From: Alkalihalobacillus sp. LMS39
GTDB lineage: Bacteria > Bacillota > Bacilli > Bacillales > Bacillaceae_F
Direction of reading: 5' to 3'
Length of the DNA stretch: 64,000 nt
NCBI RefSeq assembly: GCF_022812285.1
Contig: NZ_CP093300.1
Location: forward strand, 2,232,001-2,296,000
This document shows, piece by piece, positions 7,781-17,099 of this stretch. A program made the translations under genes and the position numbers. Position 1 is the first letter of the stretch; every line of letters starts with the position of its first letter. The notes beneath the pieces were generated by a model. It saw only the letters and a list, made by a program, of their open reading frames with translations. It ran no database searches and was not told the DNA's origin.

Positions 7781-8880
7781 GAGTAATGTCTTCCTTTCCA
7801 AGTAAATCCTTTATGAGTAACATAAGCTATCATTGCATGTAAAAGTAACATAATGAGAAAAAGTGATGACAATGGCATGAGAAAACTGAGCCAAAGCGAT
7901 TGTTTTGTTTTCAAATCAACAAAAGCACGAATCAACACGACGATACATAACGGAAGGAAATAAACATAAGAAGATGTCAACACTCCAAAACTAGCTAACA
8001 AGAGTGGGCTAACAAAAAATAGAAAATAGACAACAATAATGAAAGATCCAAGAAGAAACGACCGACCGATCCCGTTGAAAATATTTTTCGAAAAACCTTC
8101 CCATACTTCTTTATTTGTTTGATACATATAACAAGACGCCGTTGTTGTTACATTTGCGAGTAACACAGAAAACTGATGTGCTTTCATGTTTCTCGCTAAC
8201 TGAACATCTTCAACAATCTGTTGTTTTACTTGTACATGACCTCCAATTTCTTCATATGACTTCCTATGAAAAAACATAAAAGCACCATGTGCAGCAGAAA
8301 AAAGAGGTGATGTCGTTTTGTTTGCTACCATCAATGGCAAATGCAAAAACACAATAAAATGCTGCATAGGGACGAGAAGTTGACTTAAGAATGATGATGT
8401 CGGAAAGTGAGGAAACCCTGTAATTAATCGACATTTTCGTTGTTGCATAGTTGAAATACATCTCTCGATTGCTCGTTGATGAAGCCGAACATCAGCATCA
8501 ATAAAAAAATAGTAGTCACCAGTCGCCTTTTTGCTTAGTTGATGGCAAGCATAAGATTTCCCGATCCATCCTGAAGGTAAAGGATCCCCAGACATTAGCT
8601 GAATAGGTTTCATAAACTTTCGTTTTTCTTCAATGAGCGCAACGGTGTTGTCTGTTGAATGATCATCAAGTAAAATGATTTCTACATTTGAATATGTAAG
8701 CTCATCAATTGAATCGAGTAACCCTTCGATATTTCTTTCCTCATTCCGTAATGGAATAAGGAGAGAAACTCGAGGGTAGGGTAGTGGGGTGATTTCTTCC
8801 TTAAGGTTAGGGAGAAAAAGGGAGTTAATAATAACCCAGACGAAAAGGAAACATAATACGATAATAAAAACATCAATCAT
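7777..8880 (-). CDS. Membrane family-2 glycosyltransferase for carotenoid glycosylation (CrtQ-like)
   Basis: A 367-residue GT2 enzyme with an N-terminal membrane helix (residues about 3-22), the GT-A start PRVSLLIPLRNEE, LLDDHSTD (first Asp motif), DADVRL (DxD), an ED pair in QQIVEDVQLARNMK, and two to three C-terminal membrane segments (about 270-355). This matches the layout of staphylococcal CrtQ, which glycosylates diaponeurosporenoate at the membrane. Start ATG 8880 follows GGAGGAAAAGC. It overlaps the upstream acyltransferase by 8 nt and the downstream oxidase by 4 nt. Carotenoid specificity is inferred from context. Confidence 0.83.
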   Translation of the reverse strand: MIDVFIIVLCFLFVWVIINSLFLPNLKEEITPLPYPRVSLLIPLRNEERNIEGLLDSIDELTYSNVEIILLDDHSTDNTVALIEEKRKFMKPIQLMSGDPLPSGWIGKSYACHQLSKKATGDYYFFIDADVRLHQRAIERCISTMQQRKCRLITGFPHFPTSSFLSQLLVPMQHFIVFLHLPLMVANKTTSPLFSAAHGAFMFFHRKSYEEIGGHVQVKQQIVEDVQLARNMKAHQFSVLLANVTTTASCYMYQTNKEVWEGFSKNIFNGIGRSFLLGSFIIVVYFLFFVSPLLLASFGVLTSSYVYFLPLCIVVLIRAFVDLKTKQSLWLSFLMPLSSLFLIMLLLHAMIAYVTHKGFTWKGRHYS

Positions 8881-9586
8881 GCTTTTCCTCCTTAAATAAA
8901 CATTCTTTTAAAGAAGGATACCCCCGAAGCAACATATCATAATTGGACGTTGCTTCATGAATAATAGATTCTCTTTGAATATTTAATTGACTTGTGATAA
9001 TCTTTTCAAACCATGAGGTCATCTCTTTTACTGACATGTTATGTAAATGACGAGAATGAAGAGGGGACCCGATATAAATATAAACATTTGGTTTTCGTGT
9101 ATGTCCAAAAGAATAATAGAATGTAATTGGAATGATTTGCACTTCTTGTTTATAAACAAGATGGGCTGCCCCTTTTTTAAACAACAATGGTCTTTTCTCT
9201 AAGTGTTGTTCTTCCCCTTGTGGGAAAAGCCATAACGTTTTTCTGTTTTGTAGCAATGTTGTAGCATACGTTAATGATTCTTTTATGTGATGTAACGATT
9301 GGAGTGAAATAGAAAAGGCCCCTAGCTTTCTAAAAAAAGAATATCGCTGTAACCCAGCTTCACTCATCATGACATAATGATCCCCATCCAACACGGTTTT
9401 TGATAAATGAAAGGAAAGTAAACCATCCCACCAACTGCTATGGTTAACAAGGATTAACGTTCCATTGGTAAGTGAAATCGGTTCCTGTTGAAAAATATAA
9501 ATGTCTTGAAATGATTTTTTTAATAAATATGAATTATAAATATGAAAGAAAGTAGAAAATATTTGAGACTTTTTCGCTTTTATCAT
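8873..9586 (-). CDS. PlsC-type acyltransferase, probably acylating the carotenoid glycoside
   Basis: A 237-residue 1-acylglycerol-phosphate acyltransferase-like protein. The catalytic HX4D motif is NHSSWWDG (about residue 48) and a block III-type motif is FPQGEEQ (about residue 120). Its place between the glycosyltransferase and the CruF-like gene, with start and stop overlaps on both sides, points to esterification of the sugar of a glycosylated carotenoid, as proposed for acyltransferases in Halobacillus-type C30 pathways. A housekeeping phospholipid role cannot be excluded but is less likely in this operon. It is related to PlsC rather than to the staphylococcal CrtO type. Confidence 0.77.
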   Translation of the reverse strand: MIKAKKSQIFSTFFHIYNSYLLKKSFQDIYIFQQEPISLTNGTLILVNHSSWWDGLLSFHLSKTVLDGDHYVMMSEAGLQRYSFFRKLGAFSISLQSLHHIKESLTYATTLLQNRKTLWLFPQGEEQHLEKRPLLFKKGAAHLVYKQEVQIIPITFYYSFGHTRKPNVYIYIGSPLHSRHLHNMSVKEMTSWFEKIITSQLNIQRESIIHEATSNYDMLLRGYPSLKECLFKEEKHD

Positions 9587-10356
9587 ACTCTGCTCATCCT
9601 AAGACTATAGAAATATAAAACTAGTAATAATATAGTACAAACAAAAGACAAGCCAATGGCAAACCAAAGCATTGCAAATGCAGCAATTATAATAAACATG
9701 GTAATCATAAGAGCGTATAAAAGGACCATTCTATTCGCCCAAGTAGTAGAATGAAGAGGGCGATGAAATACAAGAAAGACAAGAATGAGATGTAAAAACA
9801 GGGAGACGATAAACCAGTCAATAAAATTCGTTATGGGAATGCCATAGTATAGACCAGTACCGTCCCATTCCCAATATTGTTTTACCTTGTAAGCGACTGG
9901 GTCTAGGATTAAATCCATTACGACAGCAGCTATGGGTGCAATGGTGAGATACATTCCGATTTGTTTCCATTTTTGAATAAACAGATGTTGGCTAATGGTT
10001 TTGCCAATTACATGTGTTGTTGCGATTACCATCAACCATGCAAAGCCAATGGTTATAGGAACATCGATGATTTTCGGACCGAAATCAGCATTATAAAAAT
10101 AATGGCCAAACAAAATGCCATATGTAACTCCAAACCATTCGGCAATTATTGTTCCTATTACAACAACAAAGCTTATAACCAACCCAATGAAATAACCGTA
10201 TGCTTTAACAAAGAAAATCGCACCTAACAATCCTGTTAACAATAAAAAGACAGTGTTGGCCCATTCTAACCATGGTGGCAGCAGAGCAAACGTTAATAAA
10301 ATAAGTCCACAACTATACCAAAAGATAAACAAGCGAAAAATCAATTGACTAAACAT
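9583..10356 (-). CDS. CruF-like carotenoid hydratase family membrane protein (DUF422)
   Basis: A 257-residue protein with about seven to eight membrane segments. The conserved GVTYGILFGHYFYNADFGPK and the MDLILDPVAYK segment, with its clustered Asp and aromatic residues, are typical of the PF04240 carotenoid biosynthesis family (CruF and bisanhydrobacterioruberin hydratase). Such enzymes add water to the end double bond of an acyclic carotenoid, making a hydroxyl that can be glycosylated. It is the first gene of the minus-strand operon, started at ATG 10356 after GGTGGTGAG. This suggests a hydroxylated glucosyl C30 carotenoid rather than staphyloxanthin, but the product is inferred. Confidence 0.78.
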   Translation of the reverse strand: MFSQLIFRLFIFWYSCGLILLTFALLPPWLEWANTVFLLLTGLLGAIFFVKAYGYFIGLVISFVVVIGTIIAEWFGVTYGILFGHYFYNADFGPKIIDVPITIGFAWLMVIATTHVIGKTISQHLFIQKWKQIGMYLTIAPIAAVVMDLILDPVAYKVKQYWEWDGTGLYYGIPITNFIDWFIVSLFLHLILVFLVFHRPLHSTTWANRMVLLYALMITMFIIIAAFAMLWFAIGLSFVCTILLLVLYFYSLRMSRV

Positions 10357-10379
10357 AGCTCACCACCATTAAATAATTT

Positions 10380-10398
10380 TTGTATAATGATTGTACAA
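10380..10398. promoter_or_regulatory. TTGTATAA doublet between carotenoid operon 2 and the SDR gene
   Basis: TTGTATAATGATTGTACAA contains two TTGTAYAA units with an 11-bp period, the same arrangement as at 1336-1354. It contains the extended -10 TGTATAAT for the plus-strand gene, and ATTGTACAAT is itself a perfect palindrome. It is a candidate shared operator or promoter element. Confidence 0.45.
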
Positions 10399-10423
10399 TA
10401 AAAATAGAAAGGATGGAACAAAT

Positions 10424-11167
10424 ATGTTTGAAAAAATGGTTGTTATGGTCACAGGAGGAGCACAAGGAATCGGAAAAAGTATTGCAGAGCATTATTGTCA
10501 ACAAGGAGCTCGTGTTGTGATTACAGATATGGATAAAGAAAAAGGGGAGAGCACTGCGACCGAGCTTTCAGTAAATAAAGGGACATGCACATTTTATCCG
10601 CTTGATGTTCGAGAGCCTTCTGAGATTGTTACGGTCATGAAAGCAATTGAAGACGAGTTCGGTCAATTGGATATTCTTATTAATAATGCTGCTATAAATA
10701 AGTGGAAATCACCGTATGAATTAGATATAGATGAATGGGATAATGTGTTAAAAACAAATGTGACTGGCCCTTTTCTTTGTTCTAGAGAAGCAGCGAAACT
10801 AATGAAGAAAAGAAAGAAAGGCTCAATTGTTAATATTGCATCAACACGAGCACTCATGTCAGAACCTCATACTGAAGCATATGCAGCTTCAAAAGGGGGA
10901 TTATTAGCGTTAACACATGCCTTAAGCGCATCCTTTCAAGAAGATGGGATCCAAGTGAATGCGATAAGCCCTGGCTGGATTGAAACAGGAGATTATGAAC
11001 AATTAAGAGAAGTGGATCACGTGCAGCATTTTTCTAACCGTGTCGGACTGCCTAAAGATATAGCAAATGCTTGTATATTTTTAACACATCCAGAAAATCG
11101 ATTTGTCAATGGTGAAAATATTGTGATTGATGGAGGAATGACACGAAAGATGATATACGAGGAATAA
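10424..11167 (+). CDS. Short-chain dehydrogenase/reductase (SDR)
   Basis: A 247-residue classical SDR. TGGAQGIGKS (residues about 8-17) binds the cofactor, LDILINNAA follows, the catalytic Ser lies in NIASTRALM, and YAASKGG is the YxxxK motif. The C-terminal VNGENIVIDGG is typical of the family. Asp-Met-Asp after the second beta strand suggests NAD preference. The substrate is unknown. ATG 10424 follows AAAGGATGG; an in-frame upstream extension has no ribosome site. It is divergent from carotenoid operon 2, sharing its promoter region, but nothing shows that it acts on carotenoids. Confidence 0.85.
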   Translation: MFEKMVVMVTGGAQGIGKSIAEHYCQQGARVVITDMDKEKGESTATELSVNKGTCTFYPLDVREPSEIVTVMKAIEDEFGQLDILINNAAINKWKSPYELDIDEWDNVLKTNVTGPFLCSREAAKLMKKRKKGSIVNIASTRALMSEPHTEAYAASKGGLLALTHALSASFQEDGIQVNAISPGWIETGDYEQLREVDHVQHFSNRVGLPKDIANACIFLTHPENRFVNGENIVIDGGMTRKMIYEE

Positions 11168-11172
11168 AAGAA

Positions 11173-11203
11173 AAAGAAGGACATTAATTGTCCTCCTTCT
11201 CTT
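11173..11203. terminator. Bidirectional hairpin between SDR and DUF6241 genes
   Basis: AGAAGGACA and TGTCCT..CTTCT pair around TTAAT in the 16-nt gap between the convergent stops. Pyrimidine-rich tracts lie on both sides. Confidence 0.55.
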
Positions 11204-11753
11204 CTTTCTTAAAGTGTTTGTTTATAAATTCCTGTTCTTCTTCAGCAGTTAAAAGACCCACTGCTTTTCCAATCGTTCCACCTTGAAGCTCCCAAACACT
11301 ATTATGGTCTTTATCTGCTTTAGAAAAATCTCCATTTTTCCACCTTACTAAAATATCGTTATATAATTCATAATGGGTATACTTATCTTTATTATGTTCG
11401 ACAACCTCAAGTAATCTTTCAATTCTTTCTTGCGTTATTTGTAAGTTATTCCACTTATGTTCAGCTCTTACTTTTTGATGTGACATGTGGTGGATTTTCT
11501 TTTGTACATCATCTTCTGTCATGGTAAGTGGGAAAAGCTTCTCTACATCATCGGAGGATTCAACATAGACGACAACAGGAATATCGGTGTCCGATTCAGG
11601 TTCAGTTTCTTCAACTTGCTCTCCTATTTCTAAATCCTCATTCACCGGTGAGCTTTTGAGAGAGTGAAGAAATTGATAGGAATAATATCCAATAACAGTA
11701 ACAGAAATAACAGCAACAATTGCAGCGAACAAAATGATTTTATTGGTTTTCAC
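11184..11753 (-). CDS. DUF6241-like membrane-anchored protein
   Basis: A 189-residue protein with one N-terminal membrane anchor (residues about 6-26), an acidic linker rich in Glu/Asp (about 36-60), and an extracytoplasmic domain. That domain contains LFPLTMTEDDVQKKIHHMSHQKV, a pattern I associate with DUF6241 proteins of Bacillus. ATG 11753 is preceded by AGGAGG. No catalytic motif is visible and the function is unknown. The strongly charged C-terminus (FKKEEKEDN) ends at a hairpin shared with the convergent SDR gene. Confidence 0.62.
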   Translation of the reverse strand: MKTNKIILFAAIVAVISVTVIGYYSYQFLHSLKSSPVNEDLEIGEQVEETEPESDTDIPVVVYVESSDDVEKLFPLTMTEDDVQKKIHHMSHQKVRAEHKWNNLQITQERIERLLEVVEHNKDKYTHYELYNDILVRWKNGDFSKADKDHNSVWELQGGTIGKAVGLLTAEEEQEFINKHFKKEEKEDN

Positions 11754-11926
11754 ATAAACCTCCTATATTTTTTAAAAATAATAGCAAATCAATTCTACTA
11801 ATATATTGTAATTTAGGAAAATATGGGTGTAAAGAGGAAATCACTTTATGGTATAGTTTAATAAACTCTCACTTCATTCCCTTCATAAGGCAAACGGAAG
11901 TAGATATAATAAAAAGGAGAAATTAC

Positions 11927-13501
11927 ATGTTACATATTTTAAAAACACACAAATTTGTCGTTATCATTGCAATGATTGCCCTTATCATAAACATTGGATT
12001 GTTCTTCATTCCAGGGGACGGAAAAAATTACTCTTATCCAGAAATGGACAGGGCTGAGGTAAAAGAAATGGTTGATCATTTCTTAGATGAAATGAATGTA
12101 AACGGTAGTACTACTTTTATGGTAGAATCATCGAATGCAGATATTCGCTTAAGTAAATATTTAGAAAACGAAGTATCAAAAGAAGAGTTTGAAACAATTA
12201 AGGGAAACATTCCTTTATATACGATGGCTGTTCATGTCGGAGAAGCACGTTATGTCCATATTGATCCCGTTGCAAAACAAATAGTAGGAACAAACAGTTT
12301 CGCTTATCCGATTTTGGATGGAGAAGTGGAAACTTTTGTTCAAGATTTTTTTAGTGCTGAATATACGTTACTTCAATCTGAACGTTTTGTACCTGACTCA
12401 TTACAACTAGACGCAGGATTTTTGAGTTTCTTTACTGACCATACACGCTATACTTTTAAAGGTCCATTTGAACTGGGGGAATTACAAGAAATCGTGACTG
12501 TTGAAGTGGGTACCGATGCCAACGGAACGATGAACATATTAGGTGTGATGCAATCCGCAGAAGTTTCGTCAGAGTATATGGCGATTGATAAACCTGGAGA
12601 TTCTTTGATTGACATCTTATTGCAATTAGTTATTGTTGTTTTGATTATTGGAGGAATTGGAATTGCTGCATTAGTTCATTTTATCGTTCGAGCATGCCAG
12701 AAAAAGGTTGCCTTCTGGTTGCCACTAGGAATTACGCTCTTTTTAATGGCATTTAGTATGGTGTTCTCGTATGTGTATATGGGGAATTTAGGATGGCTGT
12801 CTTTAATTGATTCCCTTATTACTTCTGTTCTTGTCTTGTTTATCTTAATGATCACGATTCCAAACGACACGGTGGATTTGCAGAGACGTCCAATGAAACA
12901 AAAAGCTTCTTTAATTTTAGATAAAATGAAAATGCCAATTGTCCTTGGATTATGTTTTGCAGTCATCATGAAGCCAATCGCTGATTTGTTTTTCTGGGTC
13001 GGTTCGATGTTTGCAGATACGTGGTTTTCTCCAGTCACGTTTTATGAAATTTACTTAGTAGAAAATATATGGCTTTTGCCTTTCTTTGCTTTATCAATTG
13101 GGATTACAGCTGCGATTATGGAAGAAACAGTGTTCCGTCGCTATTTAGCATCAGTCATGGACAAAGTCCATCCGATTTTTGCTGTTCTTGTTTCTTCATT
13201 TTTATGGGCCGTTTTGCATCTTGGCTATGATGTATTCCCTTGGTATTTACGGATTATTGAGTTAACACTAATTATTGGTCCATTTTTATATTGGGTTTAT
13301 AAACGATATGGTTTCTTAACCGCAATTTATTGTCATTATTTTTATAATAGTTTGCTCATATCTATAGGATTACTATATTTTAAAGTTGATGTAGCCATAG
13401 TTGCCATTTTACTGACGCTTTCTCCATTGTTACTCGTGTTGCTACGAAAAAATAAAACTGATATTGGAATAACGCACGAAGAAAAACAAGAGGCGATATA
13501 A
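11927..13501 (+). CDS. CPBP family intramembrane metalloprotease with large N-terminal ectodomain
   Basis: A 524-residue membrane protein. It has an N-terminal helix (about 9-28), a soluble domain of about 190 residues outside the membrane, then about eight helices. The C-terminal third carries the CPBP (Abi/CAAX) motifs: EETVFRR (about residue 397), LHLGYD (about 430) and a final CHYFYNS (about 475), giving the Glu/His/Asn metal-site residues. Such proteins are intramembrane endopeptidases or have immunity or processing roles; the substrate is unknown. The ectodomain is an addition to the minimal CPBP fold. ATG 11927 follows AAAAGGAG. A TATAAT lies about 17 nt upstream of the start. Confidence 0.8.
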   Translation: MLHILKTHKFVVIIAMIALIINIGLFFIPGDGKNYSYPEMDRAEVKEMVDHFLDEMNVNGSTTFMVESSNADIRLSKYLENEVSKEEFETIKGNIPLYTMAVHVGEARYVHIDPVAKQIVGTNSFAYPILDGEVETFVQDFFSAEYTLLQSERFVPDSLQLDAGFLSFFTDHTRYTFKGPFELGELQEIVTVEVGTDANGTMNILGVMQSAEVSSEYMAIDKPGDSLIDILLQLVIVVLIIGGIGIAALVHFIVRACQKKVAFWLPLGITLFLMAFSMVFSYVYMGNLGWLSLIDSLITSVLVLFILMITIPNDTVDLQRRPMKQKASLILDKMKMPIVLGLCFAVIMKPIADLFFWVGSMFADTWFSPVTFYEIYLVENIWLLPFFALSIGITAAIMEETVFRRYLASVMDKVHPIFAVLVSSFLWAVLHLGYDVFPWYLRIIELTLIIGPFLYWVYKRYGFLTAIYCHYFYNSLLISIGLLYFKVDVAIVAILLTLSPLLLVLLRKNKTDIGITHEEKQEAI

Positions 13502-13595
13502 ATTCACTGGAAATAATTTAACAATTGAGTTTGAGAATTATACTGGAAATTCCCGTCTTTATGCCGATGAAATAAGTAGAATAAAAATATTGGGG

Positions 13596-14585
13596 ATGAC
13601 TGAATTGAAACAAGTTCGTTGGGGGATAATCGGTTGTGGTGCTGTCACAGAAAAGAAAAGTGGACCAGGCTTTAAAAAAGCAAACCATTCATCACTTGTT
13701 GCCGTCATGCGAAGAAATGGAAAATTAGCAGAAGATTACGCGAAGCGTCATCATGTACCAAAATGGTATGATGACGCCAAACAACTTATAGCTGATGAGG
13801 AAGTGGATGCGATCTATATTGCGACTCCACCAGCTCATCACTTAGAGTATGTGGAGGAAGCAGCAAAAGTAGGCAAACCAGTTTATGTGGAAAAACCAAT
13901 GGCTCGTTCGTTTAAAGAATGTGAAATGATGATTGAAGTTTGTGAAGAGGCGAATATCCCGTTATTTGTCGCATATTATCGGCGAAGTTTACCTCGATTC
14001 CTTAAATTAAAGGACATCATTGATAGCGGGGTTATTGGTGATATCAATTTTGTTTCTTCCATTCAATATCGTCCTGCAAATGAAGAGGAAAAAAACAAGG
14101 ATAACCCGCCATGGCGTGTCATTCCAGAAATAGCTGGGGGAGGATTGTTTTTTGACTTAGCCAGTCATACATTAGATGTTCTTGATTTTTTACTTGGACC
14201 AATTGAACAAGCAACTGGCTTTGCTTCAAACCAAAAAAGACTCTATGAAGCTGAGGATATTGTATCTGGAACATATAATTTTGCATCTGGTGCTCACGGT
14301 ATTGGCACATGGTGTTTTTCTACTTTCGGTCATATGGATAATAATGAAATTGTCGGGACAAAAGGGAAACTTGTTTTCTCCACGTTTGGACATGAGCCGA
14401 TTAAACTTGTGACAGATCGCTATGAGGAAGAATGGACTTTTGAGCGCCCTGAGCATATTCAACAACCTCATATTCAATCTATCGTTGATGAATTATTAGG
14501 TCATGGGAAGTGCCCAAGTCATGGAAACTCTGCAGCTAGAACAAACTGGGTAATGGATCAACTAGTAAAAGAGTACTATAAATAA
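13596..14585 (+). CDS. Gfo/Idh/MocA family oxidoreductase
   Basis: A protein of about 329 residues. WGIIGCGAVTE is the Rossmann start and VYVEKPMARS contains the EKP signature conserved in the family. The C-terminal substrate domain has GGGLFFDLASHTLD with the catalytic-region His. It would oxidise or reduce a sugar or cyclitol derivative with NAD(P). No sugar transport or kinase genes are nearby to identify the substrate. ATG 13596 has GGGG touching it; TTG 13605, with GGGGATG at better spacing, is an equal candidate start. Monocistronic. Confidence 0.83.
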   Translation: MTELKQVRWGIIGCGAVTEKKSGPGFKKANHSSLVAVMRRNGKLAEDYAKRHHVPKWYDDAKQLIADEEVDAIYIATPPAHHLEYVEEAAKVGKPVYVEKPMARSFKECEMMIEVCEEANIPLFVAYYRRSLPRFLKLKDIIDSGVIGDINFVSSIQYRPANEEEKNKDNPPWRVIPEIAGGGLFFDLASHTLDVLDFLLGPIEQATGFASNQKRLYEAEDIVSGTYNFASGAHGIGTWCFSTFGHMDNNEIVGTKGKLVFSTFGHEPIKLVTDRYEEEWTFERPEHIQQPHIQSIVDELLGHGKCPSHGNSAARTNWVMDQLVKEYYK

Positions 14586-14710
14586 TGAAAAGGCAGTGGT
14601 GAATGCTGTCTTTTTTTGTAGAATTATAGTAGAAAATTAAGAAAATGTCTTTAAAAATAAATAAATAAATATATAATGAAAGAAATGACAGTAAACGGAG
14701 ACGTGAATTT

Positions 14711-16825
14711 ATGGACGGGAACAACGATATGGGACACGAATTAGAAATGAAAAAATTACGTCATCGTATAAATCAATTGGAAAAACAACTTAAAATTGAA
14801 AAAAATGTAATGACAAAAATACTGGATGAATTGCCAATTAGTATTTTTTTTGAAGATAAAGAAGGACGAGCACTTTTTACAAATAAGCAAGCTTGTATAG
14901 ATAATGGTTTATCAAGGGAAGAAATTGTTGGAAAAACAGTGTTTGAATATTTTCCTGAACATGTCGCTCAAAAGATCCGGGAAGAAGATTTGAAAATATG
15001 GGAAACGAAAGAGCTTGTCACAAAGCAAGAAATAGCTGGTTATAAAGGGGTACCTACACCTGTATTTACAGGAAAGACCATCATTACGTTTGATGAAGAA
15101 GGCCAACAAGAATTGTTGCTAGGATTTGCTTTGAATATCTCGAAAAGAGTCGAGGCTGAACGTTTGCTTCAACAAAAAGAGAAAAAATTTCGCAATATTG
15201 TTAACCACGGTTTAGATTGTTTTCTTTTATTTGATGAGCGTGGTCAAATCAAAGAAGTAAATAAAGCGAGTTATACAAAACTTGGCTATTCAGAAGCTCA
15301 ATTATTACAGTTAACGATTTATGATATTTTTCCAAGTTTACCTGAGCGGCTTACTCACTTTATTGAGCAAGAAACGAGTTATCGGCTTGAACATACAATG
15401 AAAAGAAAAAACAAAAAAATATTTCCGGTCGATACAAACTTTGGAATTGTGCAATTAGATGAAACAAAATATTTCTTTGCTCTTTGCCGGGATATTACGG
15501 AGCGAAAAGCGGCAGAGCAACAAATTGAACATATGGCTTATCATGATGCTTTGACAAGTCTGCCCAATCGTTGGTTCATTCATGATAAAATAGAAGAAAT
15601 TGTGACCGGCCGGCAAGAAGTGGAATCGGTTGCGCTTCTTTTATTAGACTTGGATCATTTTAAAGTCATTAATGATAGTTTAGGCCACCATAAAGGTGAT
15701 ATATTACTGCAACAAGTATCAGAACGATTAATGAAGCTTATTCAAAAAGATTATACTTTGGCCCGGTTTGGTGGAGACGAATTTTTATTGTTGATTCCTT
15801 CAGGTGAGGAAGAAGCCATTGCATTAAGTGAAAAAATTATCGAAGAAATGGAAAAGCCTTTTTTTATCGGCGGAAAAACCTTTACGATTACCCCGAGTAT
15901 AGGGATTAGCATTTCACCTGAACATGGAGAGGACTTTACATCTTTAATTCGAAATGCAGACATCGCTATGTATGAATCAAAGGCGCAAGGTCGAAACGGC
16001 TACCAAGTTTTTAATCCGCAGTTAAAGAAGTATGCAACTGAACGAATGAACTTAGAAGTTGAGTTACGGCAGGCCTTATTGAATGATGAATTTATTCTTT
16101 ACTATCAACCGAAAGTAAATTTAAAAACAGGGGAATTTTATGGAATGGAAGCTCTTATTCGCTGGCAACATAAAGAAAAGGGATTAGTGTATCCGGGAGC
16201 CTTTATTGAAGTCGCTGAAGAAACGGGCATTATTGTAGATATCGGAGAATGGGTTCTTAAAGAAGCGTGTCGTCAATGTAAAAGTTGGCATGATGAAGGG
16301 TTAACCCATTTATCTGTATCCATTAATATATCGGCAGTTCAGTTTCAAAAGCAAGATTTAGAATCGTTAATTTCAGAAGTGTTAGAAGAAACTGGACTCT
16401 CTCCCGAAGCGATTCAGCTGGAGTTAACAGAAAGTACGGTAATGAAACAGCCAATTGAAGCTGCCAATACATTACGTAACTTAAAAAAATTAGGGATTTC
16501 CATTTCTATTGATGATTTCGGAACTGGATTCTCCTCTTTAAGTTATTTGAAACATTTTCCGATTGATACGTTAAAAATAGACAGGACGTTTATTACAAAT
16601 TCTGACTCCGATGAAGCAAACGCTGCGATTGCTATTGCAGTCATTACACTTGCACACAGTTTAAACTTGAATGTTGTGGCAGAAGGAGTAGAAAATAAAG
16701 CACAGCTTGAATTTTTAAAATCAGGAGAGTGTGATTGCGTACAGGGATTCTATATCAGTTATCCTCTTGAAAAGGATGCTGCAACAGCTTTACTCAAAAC
16801 GACGAAGCGTCTTGAAACAATATAA
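14711..16825 (+). CDS. PAS-PAS-GGDEF-EAL c-di-GMP turnover protein 1
   Basis: A 704-residue cytoplasmic protein with no membrane segment. A short N-terminal coiled-coil (about 5-30) precedes two PAS domains (about 35-150 and 160-275), a GGDEF domain with intact GGDEF at about 354, and an EAL domain with EALIRW at about 480. The EAL metal and catalytic residues are all visible (NISAVQF, LTEST, DDFGTG, LKIDRTF, AEGVEN). The RxxD inhibitory site normally five residues before GGDEF is absent (QKDY). It may therefore both make and degrade c-di-GMP, with PAS sensing deciding the direction. A single-gene unit started at ATG 14711. It may feed the two c-di-GMP riboswitches in this window. Confidence 0.92.
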   Translation: MDGNNDMGHELEMKKLRHRINQLEKQLKIEKNVMTKILDELPISIFFEDKEGRALFTNKQACIDNGLSREEIVGKTVFEYFPEHVAQKIREEDLKIWETKELVTKQEIAGYKGVPTPVFTGKTIITFDEEGQQELLLGFALNISKRVEAERLLQQKEKKFRNIVNHGLDCFLLFDERGQIKEVNKASYTKLGYSEAQLLQLTIYDIFPSLPERLTHFIEQETSYRLEHTMKRKNKKIFPVDTNFGIVQLDETKYFFALCRDITERKAAEQQIEHMAYHDALTSLPNRWFIHDKIEEIVTGRQEVESVALLLLDLDHFKVINDSLGHHKGDILLQQVSERLMKLIQKDYTLARFGGDEFLLLIPSGEEEAIALSEKIIEEMEKPFFIGGKTFTITPSIGISISPEHGEDFTSLIRNADIAMYESKAQGRNGYQVFNPQLKKYATERMNLEVELRQALLNDEFILYYQPKVNLKTGEFYGMEALIRWQHKEKGLVYPGAFIEVAEETGIIVDIGEWVLKEACRQCKSWHDEGLTHLSVSINISAVQFQKQDLESLISEVLEETGLSPEAIQLELTESTVMKQPIEAANTLRNLKKLGISISIDDFGTGFSSLSYLKHFPIDTLKIDRTFITNSDSDEANAAIAIAVITLAHSLNLNVVAEGVENKAQLEFLKSGECDCVQGFYISYPLEKDAATALLKTTKRLETI

Positions 16826-16851
16826 AAACTGGACGAATGATTGCTTTTTTC

Positions 16852-17041
16852 TAACGGACATATGTTCCGCTATTTTAATGAAAAGTAACGTTTTACTAAG
16901 GCGAATGGACACTGATTCCGTTGTCGTAACAAATGGAATGGCTTTTACTGCTTGAATAGGTAAATAACGGAACATATGTCCGATAGAATTTTAAAAAAGC
17001 ACACTTTTCAAGAAATAGCGGATTGTATGTCCGTTATGGCT
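16852..17041 (+). repeat. Palindromic repeat family 1, copy B
   Basis: Four units in order: ACGGACATATGTTCCGCTAT (about 16853), TGGACACTGATTCCGTTGT (about 16906), ATAACGGAACATATGTCCGA (about 16965) and AATAGCGGATTGTATGTCCG (about 17014). Units 1 and 3 are inverted copies of each other, giving a cruciform-capable segment with no credible gene. Confidence 0.8.
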
Positions 17042-17052
17042 GGTACAAGCTA

Positions 17053-17087
17053 AAAAACCACCCTCATATTGAGGGCGGTTCTTTTTA
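17053..17087. terminator. Terminator between family 1 repeat and BsuPI lipoprotein gene
   Basis: AACCACCCTCA and TGAGGGCGGTT form a stem followed by CTTTTT. Symmetric A/T tracts allow use from both sides. Confidence 0.7.
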
Positions 17088-17099
17088 TTGTAACTATGT

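Noticed and set aside
16731-16975. Short frames at the end of the first GGDEF-EAL gene
   Set aside because: They lie in palindromic repeat B or out of frame within the EAL domain.
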